Shown here: positions 32,979 to 45,483 of the stretch, piece after piece
Position numbering within the stretch: position 1 is the first letter of the stretch
Layout of the letters: each line of letters opens with the position of its first letter
Source of the DNA: Biomphalaria glabrata
Taxonomy: Eukaryota > Mollusca > Gastropoda > Planorbidae
Reading direction: 5' to 3'
Length of the DNA stretch: 64,000 bases
Assembly: GCF_947242115.1 (NCBI RefSeq)
Contig: NC_074720.1
Location: 32,278,645-32,342,644, forward strand
The notes under the pieces: model-generated
Told to the model about the DNA's origin: nothing
Database searches by the model: none
What the model saw: only the letters and a program-made list of their open reading frames with translations
Position numbers and translations under genes: made by a program

Positions 32979-35749
32979 ATGTATCCTATGAAAAGAAACA
33001 CGCTGGAACTTCGTAAATACCAAGAAGATGCATGCCATGTATATAACTTCGAGGTGGACAAATTGCTTCACAATCATTTCCCGGTCAAAGTTTTCCAAGT
33101 CAGATCCAAACAAGACCGCAACGTCAAGAAAGTCATCAAGGCTTTTTTCAAAGACAACACTGATGTTGAGAACAAAGTTGCAAAACATTTCTTATCGGAA
33201 GTTGCAGTACTCGCCACGGTCCGTCATCCCTATATCATGGGTATGGATAGTATGGGGTCCTTTCCTCGGTACTTCGCTTATGTAATGCCATTTTATGAAG
33301 AAGGCACTCTGACCAAGGTACTGCCTTCCATGCACCAGGAGATGAGTGATGAATACTTTGTGCAGTTATGTGCAGCAGTTAACTATCTCCATAACAAAAA
33401 AGTTGCTCACAGAGACTTGAAAACGGACAACATTTTGATCACAGAAAAGAAAGTTCTCATTGCTGATTTTGGCTTATCGGATATCTTGCCCACTGAGGAT
33501 ACAATGGCGACCAAAAGAAAAGGAACTGTGGTGTACAAGTCCCCAGAGCAATTTTTAAAGAAACAATTTAACCCTTTTAAAGTAAGAAACAAAATTATTA
33601 TATTTTGACATGCATTCTCCTTAAATTTGTATTTATATTTGATGAAGTTTACCATATCCTTTTAAATCTAACAATAATATTGCTTAGCAGATACACATTA
33701 CGACATATGAATAAAAGTATTCTACATAGCACTACATATCACTGTGTAGGTTAATGGTAAATGTCATAAACTTGATTAGGTGGAAAAATCTTTAAATCTA
33801 GAAACAATATTTAATGTGCGAATAAAATCAGCAAAAAAACCTTTGTATATTATATTCGCGAAGCAAAAAACAATCATTAATTGATTTCATATTTCGCTTT
33901 AACATTGCCAATTCGATCAGTGGGGTATCATACACAATTTCTACTGTGATAATAAATCCTTGTAGGCTAGTTTCCATGTTATAATTAAAACAAACATTTC
34001 GCATGGGGTTCAAGCTTTACAATCTTATCAACAAACATGAAATAACTAAATATTAAAAGTATATACTTTGTCGAAATTTAGATAAATAATGTGAGAATTG
34101 AACTTATGTTGCCTACTAGCTATAAATTTAAAGTGACATTTTTTTTCGATTTCGTATAATACGGTTTATCAAGAATAGAATAGTTTAAACAGTTGTATAC
34201 ACACATTTCTTTTGATTCTTTAATTCACCAGGACTGTAATTTACATATAATTATGTTTTAGTTTAATATGGGTATAAACAATCTTCAATAAAGAGTTTAA
34301 CACACACACATACACACAAAGAATCTCTGTCTATACGCTGCAAAGAAAACAGCCTTTGTGAATAAAACTGTATATTATGGAATTCTTTTGATTTAATTGA
34401 AACTTTAAATAGATCTGCAATCAGTAAATTATTAACATAGCATAACATTAACGAAATTAATGATGTTCTAAATTAAATGTTAATTTGGAACACCAACCAA
34501 TCTTTACAAACATTTTGACTCTGATATTGCTGGAGTGTATTAGCATACTAAATCCCAAACTCCATCTTAAACTGAGATACTCTTTTCTTTATGCATTTAA
34601 ACATATTTATTTATTTAAAAATAATTAAGACTTATCAGTATTATAAAACACGTACATATAATTCTTTACAGTGTGACATGTTCGCTCTAGGGGTAGTCTA
34701 CTGGTGTATGGTTTTCAAAGTCAATGTTTTAAGTCATGAGATCGAGGAGCCAATGATGGAAACAGTCAGTAATAGGTTGTCGCCTTCTAGTATTGACAGG
34801 TAAGACAAACATTTATATATAAAGAAAGAAAGAATTTCCGTTTCTGAAACTTGCAATCTATGGGGAAGATGATGTTCTGTTTCTTTGACCAACGGATAAC
34901 GAGCAGGGTGTCATGCTATCAGCACAACAACCAACCGCCTTTACTTTCCCCAACTAAATTTAGATACCCAATAGAGTTGGATAGAGTCAGAGCGCCCTAA
35001 AAATCCCGAAATCACAATCTTCAGGACCTCAGGTTTGTAAGGGCGAGAACTTAACCACTCAGCTGCCGCGCCCCCATTTATATGTATGTATATATATGTA
35101 TATTATTTCTTAGTATTACACCAAGAATGCATTAGACTGCTAATACATTGGTTTAATGTAATGCAGGCATTTCCAACCCCCACCCTACTGAGATGATATG
35201 CATTATTTGTAAATAAAACCAACATATACATCTACAACTCCTTCAATAAATACATTATGTTGTGTCTTTCGAAGTGCATACTGTGCTACTGAAAATCTCA
35301 TATTGTTAAATATATACATTTTGAAAATAGTTCTCAAACGACTTTACTTTTGTTTCAGACTCATTTTGACCAATCTTTTAGAATATAACCCTGCAGAGAG
35401 ATTATCTATCTTTGAACTTCTCTTCTTGATGGAGGAATCTTGTTTCTCACACAGGATAGCCAAACTTAAAGGTAATGTACAAGTAATCTTTTAGTATGTC
35501 ATCTTTCTTTTAGTTTCAGTTTTAAAATTGTCGGCCTTGTTCTCAGGCAATGTGCTAAGGGAAATAAATATAGATATCAGGAACAATTACTTAGTAAAAA
35601 AATGTAACTAAATCATCCATGAGGATATCAGTCTATAATACCTAGAGATTTAAATTATTTTTTTTGTATGTTTAAAAATACTTTTGTCCAAACACGATGT
35701 TTAAATTTCTTCTTTTGTTTTGTCGTCTGCAGAGCAACGCTTTATTTAA
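32979..35749 (+). CDS. Kinase C: glycine-loop-less Ser/Thr-type protein kinase (Q-type), intact
   Basis: Exons are 32979-33581, 34672-34799, 35359-35471 and 35733-35749; 286 residues, all GT-AG, phases 0, 2, 1. Seen: VIK Lys54, alphaC Glu74, HRDLKTDN with Asp146 and Asn151, DFG Asp163, SPE Glu190, alphaF DMFALG in exon 2, alphaI Arg (PAERL) in exon 3. There is no Gly between the start and residue 87, so no nucleotide loop. The last exon holds EQRFI plus the stop. ATG 32979 (MYPMKRN) is chosen because B and D have the equivalent MYH start at the same distance; nothing upstream is in frame with an ATG. Intron 2 carries a SINE S1. It is the plus-strand partner of dead kinase E. The fold is certain from motifs; family, substrate and activity are not known. 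Confidence 0.88.
34850..35075 (-). mobile_element. SINE S1 in intron 2 of kinase C
   Basis: The S1 body (CCAACCGCCTTTACTTTCCC, CCCAATAGAGTTGGATAGAG) ends in a tRNA-like head (minus strand GGCAGCTGAGTGGTTAAG). Kinase D lacks it at the same place, so it is younger than the C/D duplication. Confidence 0.75.
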
Positions 35750-35882
35750 ATGTCAAGGTCAAGTTTAAAGTGTCCATACTGGAGATTTCTTTGGTGAAAG
35801 TTCTGTGTGACATAACATGACTTAAAAACACATGTGAATTGTATATAAGGAAATATCAAATTGACTTGAGATAAAACATACC

Positions 35883-35888
35883 AATAAA
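35883..35888 (+). promoter_or_regulatory. Poly(A) signal of kinase C
   Basis: AATAAA 134 bases past the stop. Confidence 0.6.
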
Positions 35889-36424
35889 GTATTGTTCTTT
35901 AAATTATTTAAAAAAAAATTGTTTTTATTTCTGTTATGTTTTTCTTCTCTAGATTATTAGGTGTAACAATTAATAAAAAAAAAATTAGGAAAAGAAAAAA
36001 AGTGAGGTGATTTATTAAAAAGAAATGTATATAATTATCAAGAGAACAATATATGCTTTCTCTTCGATAATAAGCCATTTTTCTTTCTATTTTAAACTTA
36101 CTAAAAAAATATATTGCATGTCGTAATTATACTACACAGCTTAAAGTTCACAAAGATGATAAACTTTCATCTTTAAAGTGGTTATTGAAATGATGCATTT
36201 GGTTTATAGAATCAAAATACATTAATGACAACAAAGACCATCAAAAATATAGATAATTTATTGGAAAAAAATAATATCAAGTACACCAATACACAGACGG
36301 AGACAAGGAGTCATGATCCAACTACTTATAATGTTGAACGGAAAATCTTAGCATTTAATTCCTTTTCAACCTAAAATAAATAACAGGGCCTAATCAGTTT
36401 ATAAAGAATGAGTAAAGAATAAAA

Positions 36425-36690
36425 GGAAAGTTCCCCTTCCAGACATTGAGATGTATTGGACAGTTGATGTTAAGGTCATCTGTTTCAGTGGCCCACAGTT
36501 AACCAGCACAACACCCAACCGCCTTTACTTTTATTTATAAAAGTCAAGTAACCATTAGTGTTGGGTGGACTCAGGAGTACCATACAAAAACAGAAAAAAA
36601 CAATTTTAATCACAATCTTCACCGAGATTAGAACCCAGGTATCTGGTTCGGGAAGCCAAGCACTCAGCCATGGCAACTTCCCCATGAAGA
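36425..36690 (-). mobile_element. tRNA-derived SINE (family S1), near full length
   Basis: Runs from TTCCCCTTCCAGACATTG to a tRNA-like head (minus strand ATGGCTGAGTGCTTGGCTTC, B-box region GGTTCTAATCTC). It lies about 90 bases left of the giant 20-bp array. Confidence 0.75.
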
Positions 36691-36780
36691 ATGATCAACT
36701 TCATAATTTAGAGATTAATGTTTAACGACTGTCAGAGTCTTCGGTTCAGGTTACAGTACAAAGTAAAGATCTAACAAGCA

Positions 36781-39700
36781 AGCCAAACTACTTATCTGTG
36801 AGCCAAACTACTTATCTGTGAGCCAAACTACTTATATAAGAGCTAAACTACTAATATGCGAGTCAAACTACTTATCTGAGAGCCAAACTACTTATCTGTG
36901 AGCCAAACTACTTATCTGCAAGCAAAACTACTTATCTGCGAGCCAAACTACTTATCTGTGTGTCAAACTACTTATCTGAGAGCCAAACTACTTATCTGTG
37001 AGCTAAACTACTTATGTGTAAGCCAAACTACTTATCTGTGAGCCAAACAACGTATCAGTGAGCCCAACTACTTATCTGAGAGCCAAACTACTTATCTGTG
37101 AGCCAAACTACTTATCTGTGAGCCAAACTACTTATCTGTGATTCAAACTACTTATCTGTAAGCCAAACTACTTATCTGTGATTCAAACTACTTATCTGTG
37201 AGCCAAACTACTTATCTGTGAGCCAAACTACTTATCTGTGAGTCAAGCTACTTATCTGCGAGCAAAACTACTTATCTGTGAGCCAAAATACTTATCTGTG
37301 TGTCAAACTACTTATCTGAGAGCCAAACTACTTATCTGCGAGCCAAACTACTTATCTGAGAGCCAAACTACTTATCTGTGAGCCAAACTACTTATCTGTG
37401 AGCCTAACTTATTATCTGTGTGTCAAATTACTTATCTGATAGACAAACTACTTATCTGAGAGCCAAACTACTTATCTGTGAGTCAAACTACTTATCTGTG
37501 AGCCAAACAACGTATCTGTGAGCCAAACTACTTATCTGCGAGCAAAACTACTTATCTGTGAGCCAAAATACTTATCTGTGTGTCAAACTACTTATCTGAG
37601 AGCCAAACTACTTATCTGCAAGCCAAACTACTTATCTGAGAGCCAAACTACTTATCTGTGAGCCAAACTACTTATCTGTGAGCCTAACTTATTATCTGTG
37701 TGTCAAATTACTTATCTGATAGACAAACTACTTATCTGAGAGCCAAACTACTTATCTGTGAGTCAAACTACTTATCTGTGAGCCAAACAACGTATCTGTG
37801 AGCCAAACTACTTATCTGTGAGCCAAACTACTTTTCTGTGATCCAAACTACTTTTCCGTGAGCCAAAGTACTTATCTGTGAACCAAACTACTTATCTGCG
37901 AGCCCAACTACTTATCTGAGAGCCAATTTACTTATCTGTGAGCTAAACTACTTATCTTTGAGCCAAACAACGTATCTATGAGCCAAACAACTTATCTGCG
38001 TGCCCAACTACTTATCTGAGAGCCAAGCTACTTATCTGTGAGCCAAACTACTTATCTGTGAGCCAAACTACTTATCTGTGAGCCAAACCACTTATATGGG
38101 AGCCAAACTACTTATCTGTGAGCCAAACTCTTTATCTGTGAGCCAAACTACTTATCTGTGAGCCATACTACTTATCTGTGAGCCATACTACTTATCTGTG
38201 AGCCAAACTACGTATCTGTGAGCCAAACTACTTATCTTTGAGCCAAACTACTTATCTGTGAGCCAAACTACTTTTTTGAAAGCCAAACTACTTATCTGAT
38301 AGTTAAACTTCTTATCTGCGAGTTAAACTACTTGTCTGCGAGCCAAACTCTTTATCTGTGAGCAAAACTACTTATCTGTGTGCCAAACTACTTATGTGTA
38401 AGCCAAACTACTTATCTGTGAGCCAAACTACTTATCTGTGAGCCAAACTACTTATCTTAGAGCCAAACTACTTATCTGTGGGCCAAACTCTTTATCTGTG
38501 AGCCAAACTACTTATCTGTGAGCCCAACTACTTATCTGTGAGCCAAACTACTTATCTGTGAGCCAAACTACTTATCTGTGAGCTAAACTACTTATGTGTA
38601 AGCCAAACTATTTATCTGTGAGCCAAACTACTTATCTGAGAGCCAAACTACTTATCTGAGAGCTAAACTGCTTATCTGAGAATCAATCTACTTATCTGCA
38701 AGCCAAATTCTTTATCTGCGAGCAAAACTACTTATCTGTGAGCCAAACTACTTATGTGTAAGCCAAACTACTTATCTGTGAGCCAAACTACTTATCTGTG
38801 AGCCAAACTACTTATATAAGAGCTAAACTACTAATATGCGAGTCAAACTACTTATCTGAGAGCAAAACTACTTATCTGTGAGCCAAACTACTTATCTGCA
38901 AGAAAAACTACTTATCTGCGAGCCAAACTACTTATCTGTGTGTCAAACTACTTATCTGAGAGCCAAACTACTTATCTGCTAGCCAAACTACTTATCTGAG
39001 AGCCAAACTACTTATCTGTGAGCTAAACTACTTATGTGTAAGCCAAACTACTTATCTGTGAGCCCAACTACTTATCTGAGAGCCAAACTACTTATCTGAG
39101 AGCCAAACTACTTATCTGTGAGCCAAACTACTTATCTGTGATTCAAACTACTTATCTGTAAGCCAAACTACTTATCTGTGAGCCAAACTACTTATCTGTG
39201 AGCCAAACTTATTATCTGTGAGCCAAACTACTTATCTGTGAGCCAAACTACTTTTCTTTGAGCCAAACTACTTATCTGTGAGCCAAACTATTTATCACTC
39301 AACCAAACTACTTATCTCTGAGCCAAACTACTTATCTGTGAGCCAAACTACTTATCTGTGAACCAAACTACTTATCTGTAAGCCAAAATACTTATCTGTG
39401 AACCAAACTACTTATTTGTAAACCAAACTACTTATTTGTGAGCCAAACTACTTATCTGTGAGCCAAACAACTTATCTGTGAGCTAAACAACTTATTTGTG
39501 AGCCAAACTATTTATTTGTGAACCAAACTACTTATCTGTAAGCCAAAATACTTATCTGTGAACCAATCTACTTATTTGTGAACTAAACTACTTATTTGTG
39601 AACCAAAATACTTATCATTGAGCCAAACTACTTATCTGTGAACCAAACTACTTATCTGTAAGCCAAGATACTTATCTGTGAACCAATCTACTTATTTGTA

Positions 39701-42250
39701 AACTAAACTACTTATTTGTGAACCAAAATACTTATCATTGAGCCAAACTACTTATCTGAGAGCTAAACTACTTATCTGAGAGCCAAACTACTTATCTGCA
39801 AGCCAAATTCTTTATCTGCGAGCAAAACTACTTATCTGTGAGCCAAACTACTTATGTGTAAGCCAAACGTTTTATCTTTGAGCTAAACTACTTATCTGTG
39901 AGCCAAACTACTTATATAAGAGCTAAACTACTAATCTGCGAGTCAAACTACTTATCTGAGAGCCTAACTACTTATCTGTGAGCCAAACTACTTATCTGTG
40001 AGTCAAGCTACTTATCTGCGAGCAAAACTACTTATCTGTGAGCCAAAATACTTATCTGTGTGTCAAACTACTTATCTGAGAGCCAAACTACTTATCTGCG
40101 AGCCAAACTACTTATCTGAGAGCCAAACTACTTATCTGTGAGCCAAACTACTTATCTGTGAGCCTAACTTATTATCTGTGTGTCAAATTACTTATCTGAT
40201 AGACAAACTACTTATCTGAGAGCCAAACTACTTATCTGTGAGTCAAACTACTTATCTGTGAGCCAAACAACGTATCTGTGAGCCAAACTACTTATCTGTG
40301 AGCCAAACTACTTTTCTGTGATCCAAACTACTTTCCTCTGAGCCAAAGTACTTTTCTGTGAACCAAACTACTTATCTGCGAGCCCAACTACTTATCTTAG
40401 AGCCAATTTTCTTATCTGTGAGCTAAACTACTTATCTTTGAGCCAAACAACGTATCTGTGAGCCAAACAACTTATCTGCGTGCCCAACTACTTATCTGAG
40501 AGCCAAGCTACTTATCTGTGAGCCAAACTACTTATCTGTGAGCCAAACTACTTATCTGTGAGCCAAACTACTTATTTGTGAGCCATACTTCTTATCTGTG
40601 AGCCAAACTACTTATTTAAGAGCCAAACTACTTATCTGATAGCCAAACCACTTATATGCGAGCCAAACTACTTATCTGTGAGCCAAACTCTTTATCTGTG
40701 AGCCAAACTACTTATCTGTTAGCCCAACTACTTATCTGTGAGCCAAACTACTTATCTGTGAGCCAAACTACTTATCTTTGAGCCAAACTACTTATCTGTG
40801 AGCCAAACTACTTTTTTGAAAGCCAAACTACTTATCTGATAGTTAAACTTCTTATCTGCGAGTTAAACTACTTGTCTGCGAGCCAAACTCTTTATCTGTG
40901 AGCAAAACTACTTATCTGTGTGCCAAACTACTTATGTGTAAGCCAAACTACTTATCTGTGAGCCAAACTACTTATCTGTGAGCCAAACTACTTATCTGTG
41001 AGCCAAACTACTTATCTGTGGGCCAAACTCTTTATCTGTGAGCCAAACTACTTATCTGTGAGCCCAACTACTTATCTGTGAGCCAAACTACTTATCTGTG
41101 AGCCAAACTACTTATCTGTGAGCTAAACTACTTATGTGTAAGCCAAACTATTTATCTGTGAGGCAAACTACTTATCTGAGAGCCAAACTACTTATCTGAG
41201 AGCTAAACTACTTATCTGAGAATCAATCTACTTATCTGCAAGCCAAATTCTTTATCTGCGAGCAAAACTACTTATCTGTGAGCCAAACTACTTATGTGTA
41301 AGCCAAACTACTTATCTGTGAGCCAAACTACTTATCTGTGAGCCAAACTACTTATATAAGAGCTAAACTACTAATATGCGAGTCAAACTACTTATCTGAG
41401 AGCCAAACTACTTATCTGTGAGCCAAACTACTTATCTGCAAGCAAAACTACTTATCTGCGAGCCAAACTACTTATCTGTGTGTCAAACTACTTATCTGAG
41501 AGCCAAACTACTTATCTGTGAGCTAAACTACTTATGTGTAAGCCAAACTACTTATCTGTGAGCCAAACAACGTACCAGTGAGCCCAACTACTTATCTGAG
41601 AGCCAAACTATTTATCTGTGAGCCAAACTACTTATCTGTGAGCCAAACTACTTATCTGTGATTCAAACTACTTATCTGTAAGCCAAACTACTTATCTGTG
41701 AGCCAAACTACTTATCTGTGAGCCAAACTTATTATCTGTGAGCCAAACTACTTATCTGTGAGCCAAACTACTTTTCTTTGAGCCAAACTACTTATCTGTG
41801 AGCCAAACTTTTTATCACTCAACCAAACTACTTATCTGTGAGCCAAACTACTTATCTGTGAGCCAAACTACTTATCTGTGAACCAAACTACTTATCTGTA
41901 AGCCAAAATACTTATCTGTGAACCAAACTACTTATTTGTAAACCAAACTACTTATTTGTGAGCCAAACTACTTATCTGTTTGCCAAACAACTTATCTGTG
42001 AGCTAAACAACTTATTTGTGAGCCAAACTATTTATCTGTGAACCAAACTACTTATCTGTAAGCCAAAATACTTATCTGTGAACCAATCTACTTATTTGTG
42101 AACTAAACTACTTATTTGTGAACCAAACTACTTATCTGTGAGCCAAACTAGTTATCTGAGATCCAAACAACTTATCTGTGAACCAAACAACTTATCTGTG
42201 AACCAAAATACTTATCTGCGAGCCAAATTACTAATCTGTGAGCTAAAATT
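36781..42250. repeat. Giant minisatellite: ~273 phase-locked 20-bp units, consensus AGCCAAACTACTTATCTGTG
   Basis: Every 60-base stretch from 36781 to 42240 starts at the same point of the unit, so there is no net phase change over about 273 units; variants are substitutions only. Most units carry CTTATCT, the reverse of the GATA-factor consensus AGATAAG. Rare variant units recur at fixed offsets (about 280 and 2480-2760 bases, all multiples of 20), so the right half is a duplicate of the left. Unit length is not a multiple of 3 and a TGA or TAA/TAG recurs in each frame, so it is not coding. A CRISPR array is excluded because there are no unique spacers. Confidence 0.98.
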
Positions 42251-43600
42251 TTTCTTTAACGAAACTCGACCCTCGCTGTGCCTGAGAATGAATACTCGTT
42301 CTTTTCTAACATGATAATTATAATGAAAAATAATAATATTAATAAGTCTTGTCTTTGAATCCGAAGATTATTGAGGAATGCAATATTTTCCGTCGCTACG
42401 CTCAAGGCAGGCATAACAATTGTCCACCGGTGGTCGATTTAGAGTTTCTTTTCGCCGCAACTTCTGTTGTTTGAAGCTGATATTATTTATTTTTAAACTA
42501 AAATGTTAGGTATTGTAAAAACAATGAACTGTTGGTCGTGCTACAGAAAAGTTTTAAGTCATTTTATTTTTGTCCTTTGCGAAATGTTTTTGATTTTAAT
42601 CGATATCAATGTCGCTTTTTTTTTTTACTTTTTATTTTTTAATTGTTATTTAGTTGTTGTTTTTAAATTTCTTTTCTTAATTATTTTCATTTTATTTTGT
42701 TGTTTTTGCGATTATTAGCAATGTGTTTGTTTGAGTGATGGCAGATATATTTAATTTTGCCTCTAATGTTTTTTCTTTGTCTATTGACAGTAATACCCAT
42801 CATTACAACAGTAACACCAACACTACATTGTAGCAGTACATAGACATGCAATTATACTACAAAACATGAATACACATTTTCTTATAAAAATAACAAACCT
42901 TACACAGATTATAATTTCAAAAAATATTTTATTTCTGAAACAAAACCACATGTAGTAGATAGTTCAATCACCAACACAAACAGTAATAAAGTAAAATATT
43001 AACATAGCAGCTTTAATGCATATAAAATGGTCAAAATGACATTAAGATCTCTTTAAAAAAAACAACACAAAAACATAGAACGAAGAAAGAGTGACACAAT
43101 CAAAAGATAAAGATCATGTGATGAATTTAGACCCGAAATTTAAAAAAAATTGTTTGTCTTTTTTTTTTAAATTAACTTGTGTAACATGGCCCTAAAATGT
43201 ACAAGTTTTTTAAAACAAAATCAGGTGTTGTACATTTGAGTGTGTGTGTGTGTGTGTGTAAGTGAAAGTGTGTAAAAATGTAAATATAATTGTATAAATA
43301 TGACAGTGACTGAAACACTATATGTATAGGAGCCACAAAGAATTAGAGTCGATGTGTGTATGCGTGTGTGTTTACATAACAGCATGTATAAGAGACTATA
43401 TAGGTGTCTCGTATTGCATGTGTATGTGTGTTTATGCAAGTAATAGAAAAATTTGGAATAAATGAGTTTTATGTCGAAAATCTATTATCTGAAATAAAAA
43501 AAAATTATTTGGTTCAGATGGTTAAATATTTATAATATGCATGTTCCATGCTATAGGATCATCTATCATCACAAGACCTTTTTTTTTTAACTCTGAGACT
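42251..43600. other. Gene-free stretch right of the array
   Basis: AT-rich. A (TG)n run lies at 43240-43258. The open frame at 42503-42718 is a low-complexity T-rich run translating to Phe/Leu/Val only. Nothing recognised. Confidence 0.45.
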
Positions 43601-44725
43601 TTAACAAACAAGGACAATGACTTTTATCTTGACAATTACAGCAAACCAATGTCTGTAGAGAAAAGACACTCAATTTGTACTTTCTGACAAAAACAAAGTT
43701 TAGAAAAGATGAAAGACAGAAAGACAGACAGAAAAAAACGGAGACAAATAATGAGAGTTTGTTTGAAAAAAAAACATGAAACAAAATATACACTTTGGAT
43801 GTTTTAGTATCTAGAAAACAGGCGGAGAGACAAATATAGGCACACATACACAGACATACACAGATACACACACGCACAATGACTTATTACCTCTAAGTAG
43901 TTTGATTCTATGATCAAAACGTTTCGAGAAGCTCAGTAAATTGATCAGACTCAGGACTGAAAATCTTTTGGTAGGATCAGCTTCCAAAAGACATAACAAA
44001 ATGTCCCTGAAATTAGATGAAAAAGTTACCGTTATATCTTATTATTAGAGTTCTACAAATGGCAAATAATTAAAAGATTTTCCTTTTTCTATTGTAATTG
44101 TAATTATTTCTTTGTCATGATTTCTTTTACTCTCCATCACTTCTTGTTCAAATGTAAAATCTTTGTAACAGTGATATTGGTCAATAAAAAAATGGTTCTT
44201 CACTACGTTTACAAAATCATTGTTTAAGTTTTGACTCACCTGTCGATATCTGGAACGTGGTATGTTTGTGAAACTATCGTGAGTAGTGGCTCCTTGGGCT
44301 TCAGGTCTATCACATCTACCCTGTATAGCATACACCAGTAGACTACTCCAAGTGTGTACATATCACACTACAGTAACAATAAAGAAACAAAAAAAGATAT
44401 TAATGTCGATATTTAATACTAATCAAAATGTTTATAAGTAAAGTTTTAACTTTGTCGAATAGATTTATCAATTGTTTCACACATACACATACTACTAGAC
44501 AGACTACATTTGTTTTGATTTAATTAAACAGCAAAAAAAAGCATAATAGTTTCATAGAATAGTATTCTATTTATAAATGCTCTTTTTTTAAAACCCGAAA
44601 TCTGCTTTGAAGCTTTAAAATGAAATAAAAACACTTTTAAACAATATAGTAAAAAAATTTATAAAGATATCTGGATTTTGGCAATGTCATTTGGTACAGT
44701 ATCTCAGTGTCTGCTTTTTAAATAG

Positions 44726-45472
44726 TGTTACGAATCTCACTATCCAGGCTCTCTGCAAACTGCACCATACACCACCAACTTAAAGAACTTGACAAGTCAG
44801 GGCTCCAAAATAACGTAAAGGTTTAATGTCCATAAATAACAGCCAATACTGTACAATTGGCAGCACGTAGAACAGTACAAATAGCTCTGCGATAACAAAT
44901 ATCTCTCCGATAACACCGTTCCGCCGTATCAAGTCTTGCACTGGTCTCTCCGTCTCGTTCCGGGCTTGCACTGGGTTCAACAGTTCAGGACTGACTTCAC
45001 ACACTAGGCTCGTTGTGTCGGACTCGATCGCAGACCAAGATCAAGACGCCAGCCGTCTCAACTGTACTTGATAGTACTCCGCACTGAACCGTCGTAATGC
45101 TCCGTACAGGACCACACCGTTGAACTGTGCTGTAGTCGACCGTGTTCTGAACTCCTGTCGTGAACCCGCTTTCTGAACCGTCTTGACTGCGACACCTCCG
45201 CTCTTTATATAGGGTCCCTACTGGCCTTCTAGAACCGGACAGAACGCCGCTCGACGTTTCTAGGTGGTCAGATGACTACAACCCTCGTGACGCTAATGAG
45301 CTCTGTTCACGACGCCGATCCTACTCGAACCTTCATGTTGTTAACTCGTCTCGGCCGATCGTCGTAACTCGTCACGGTTGACCGCTCGTCTAGCGCTGGC
45401 CTGGGGCGATTTGCGTCGGCTGACTACACTCACACCACTACCCCTCTCTGTGCCACCACCAGGTTTATAACA
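44726..45472 (-). repeat. 3' LTR of the element in kinase F
   Basis: 747 bp, same length as its partner. It carries a minus-strand TATATAAAG box near 45215. The G+C content is much higher than in the surrounding intron. Confidence 0.9.
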
Positions 45473-45483
45473 CTGCCCCCTCC

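Noticed and set aside
36781-42250. CRISPR-like array
   Set aside because: Units are contiguous 20-mers with no unique spacers, and the host is eukaryotic.
42503-42718. Small membrane protein (71 codons)
   Set aside because: Composition follows from poly-T runs; no conserved start context or paralog.
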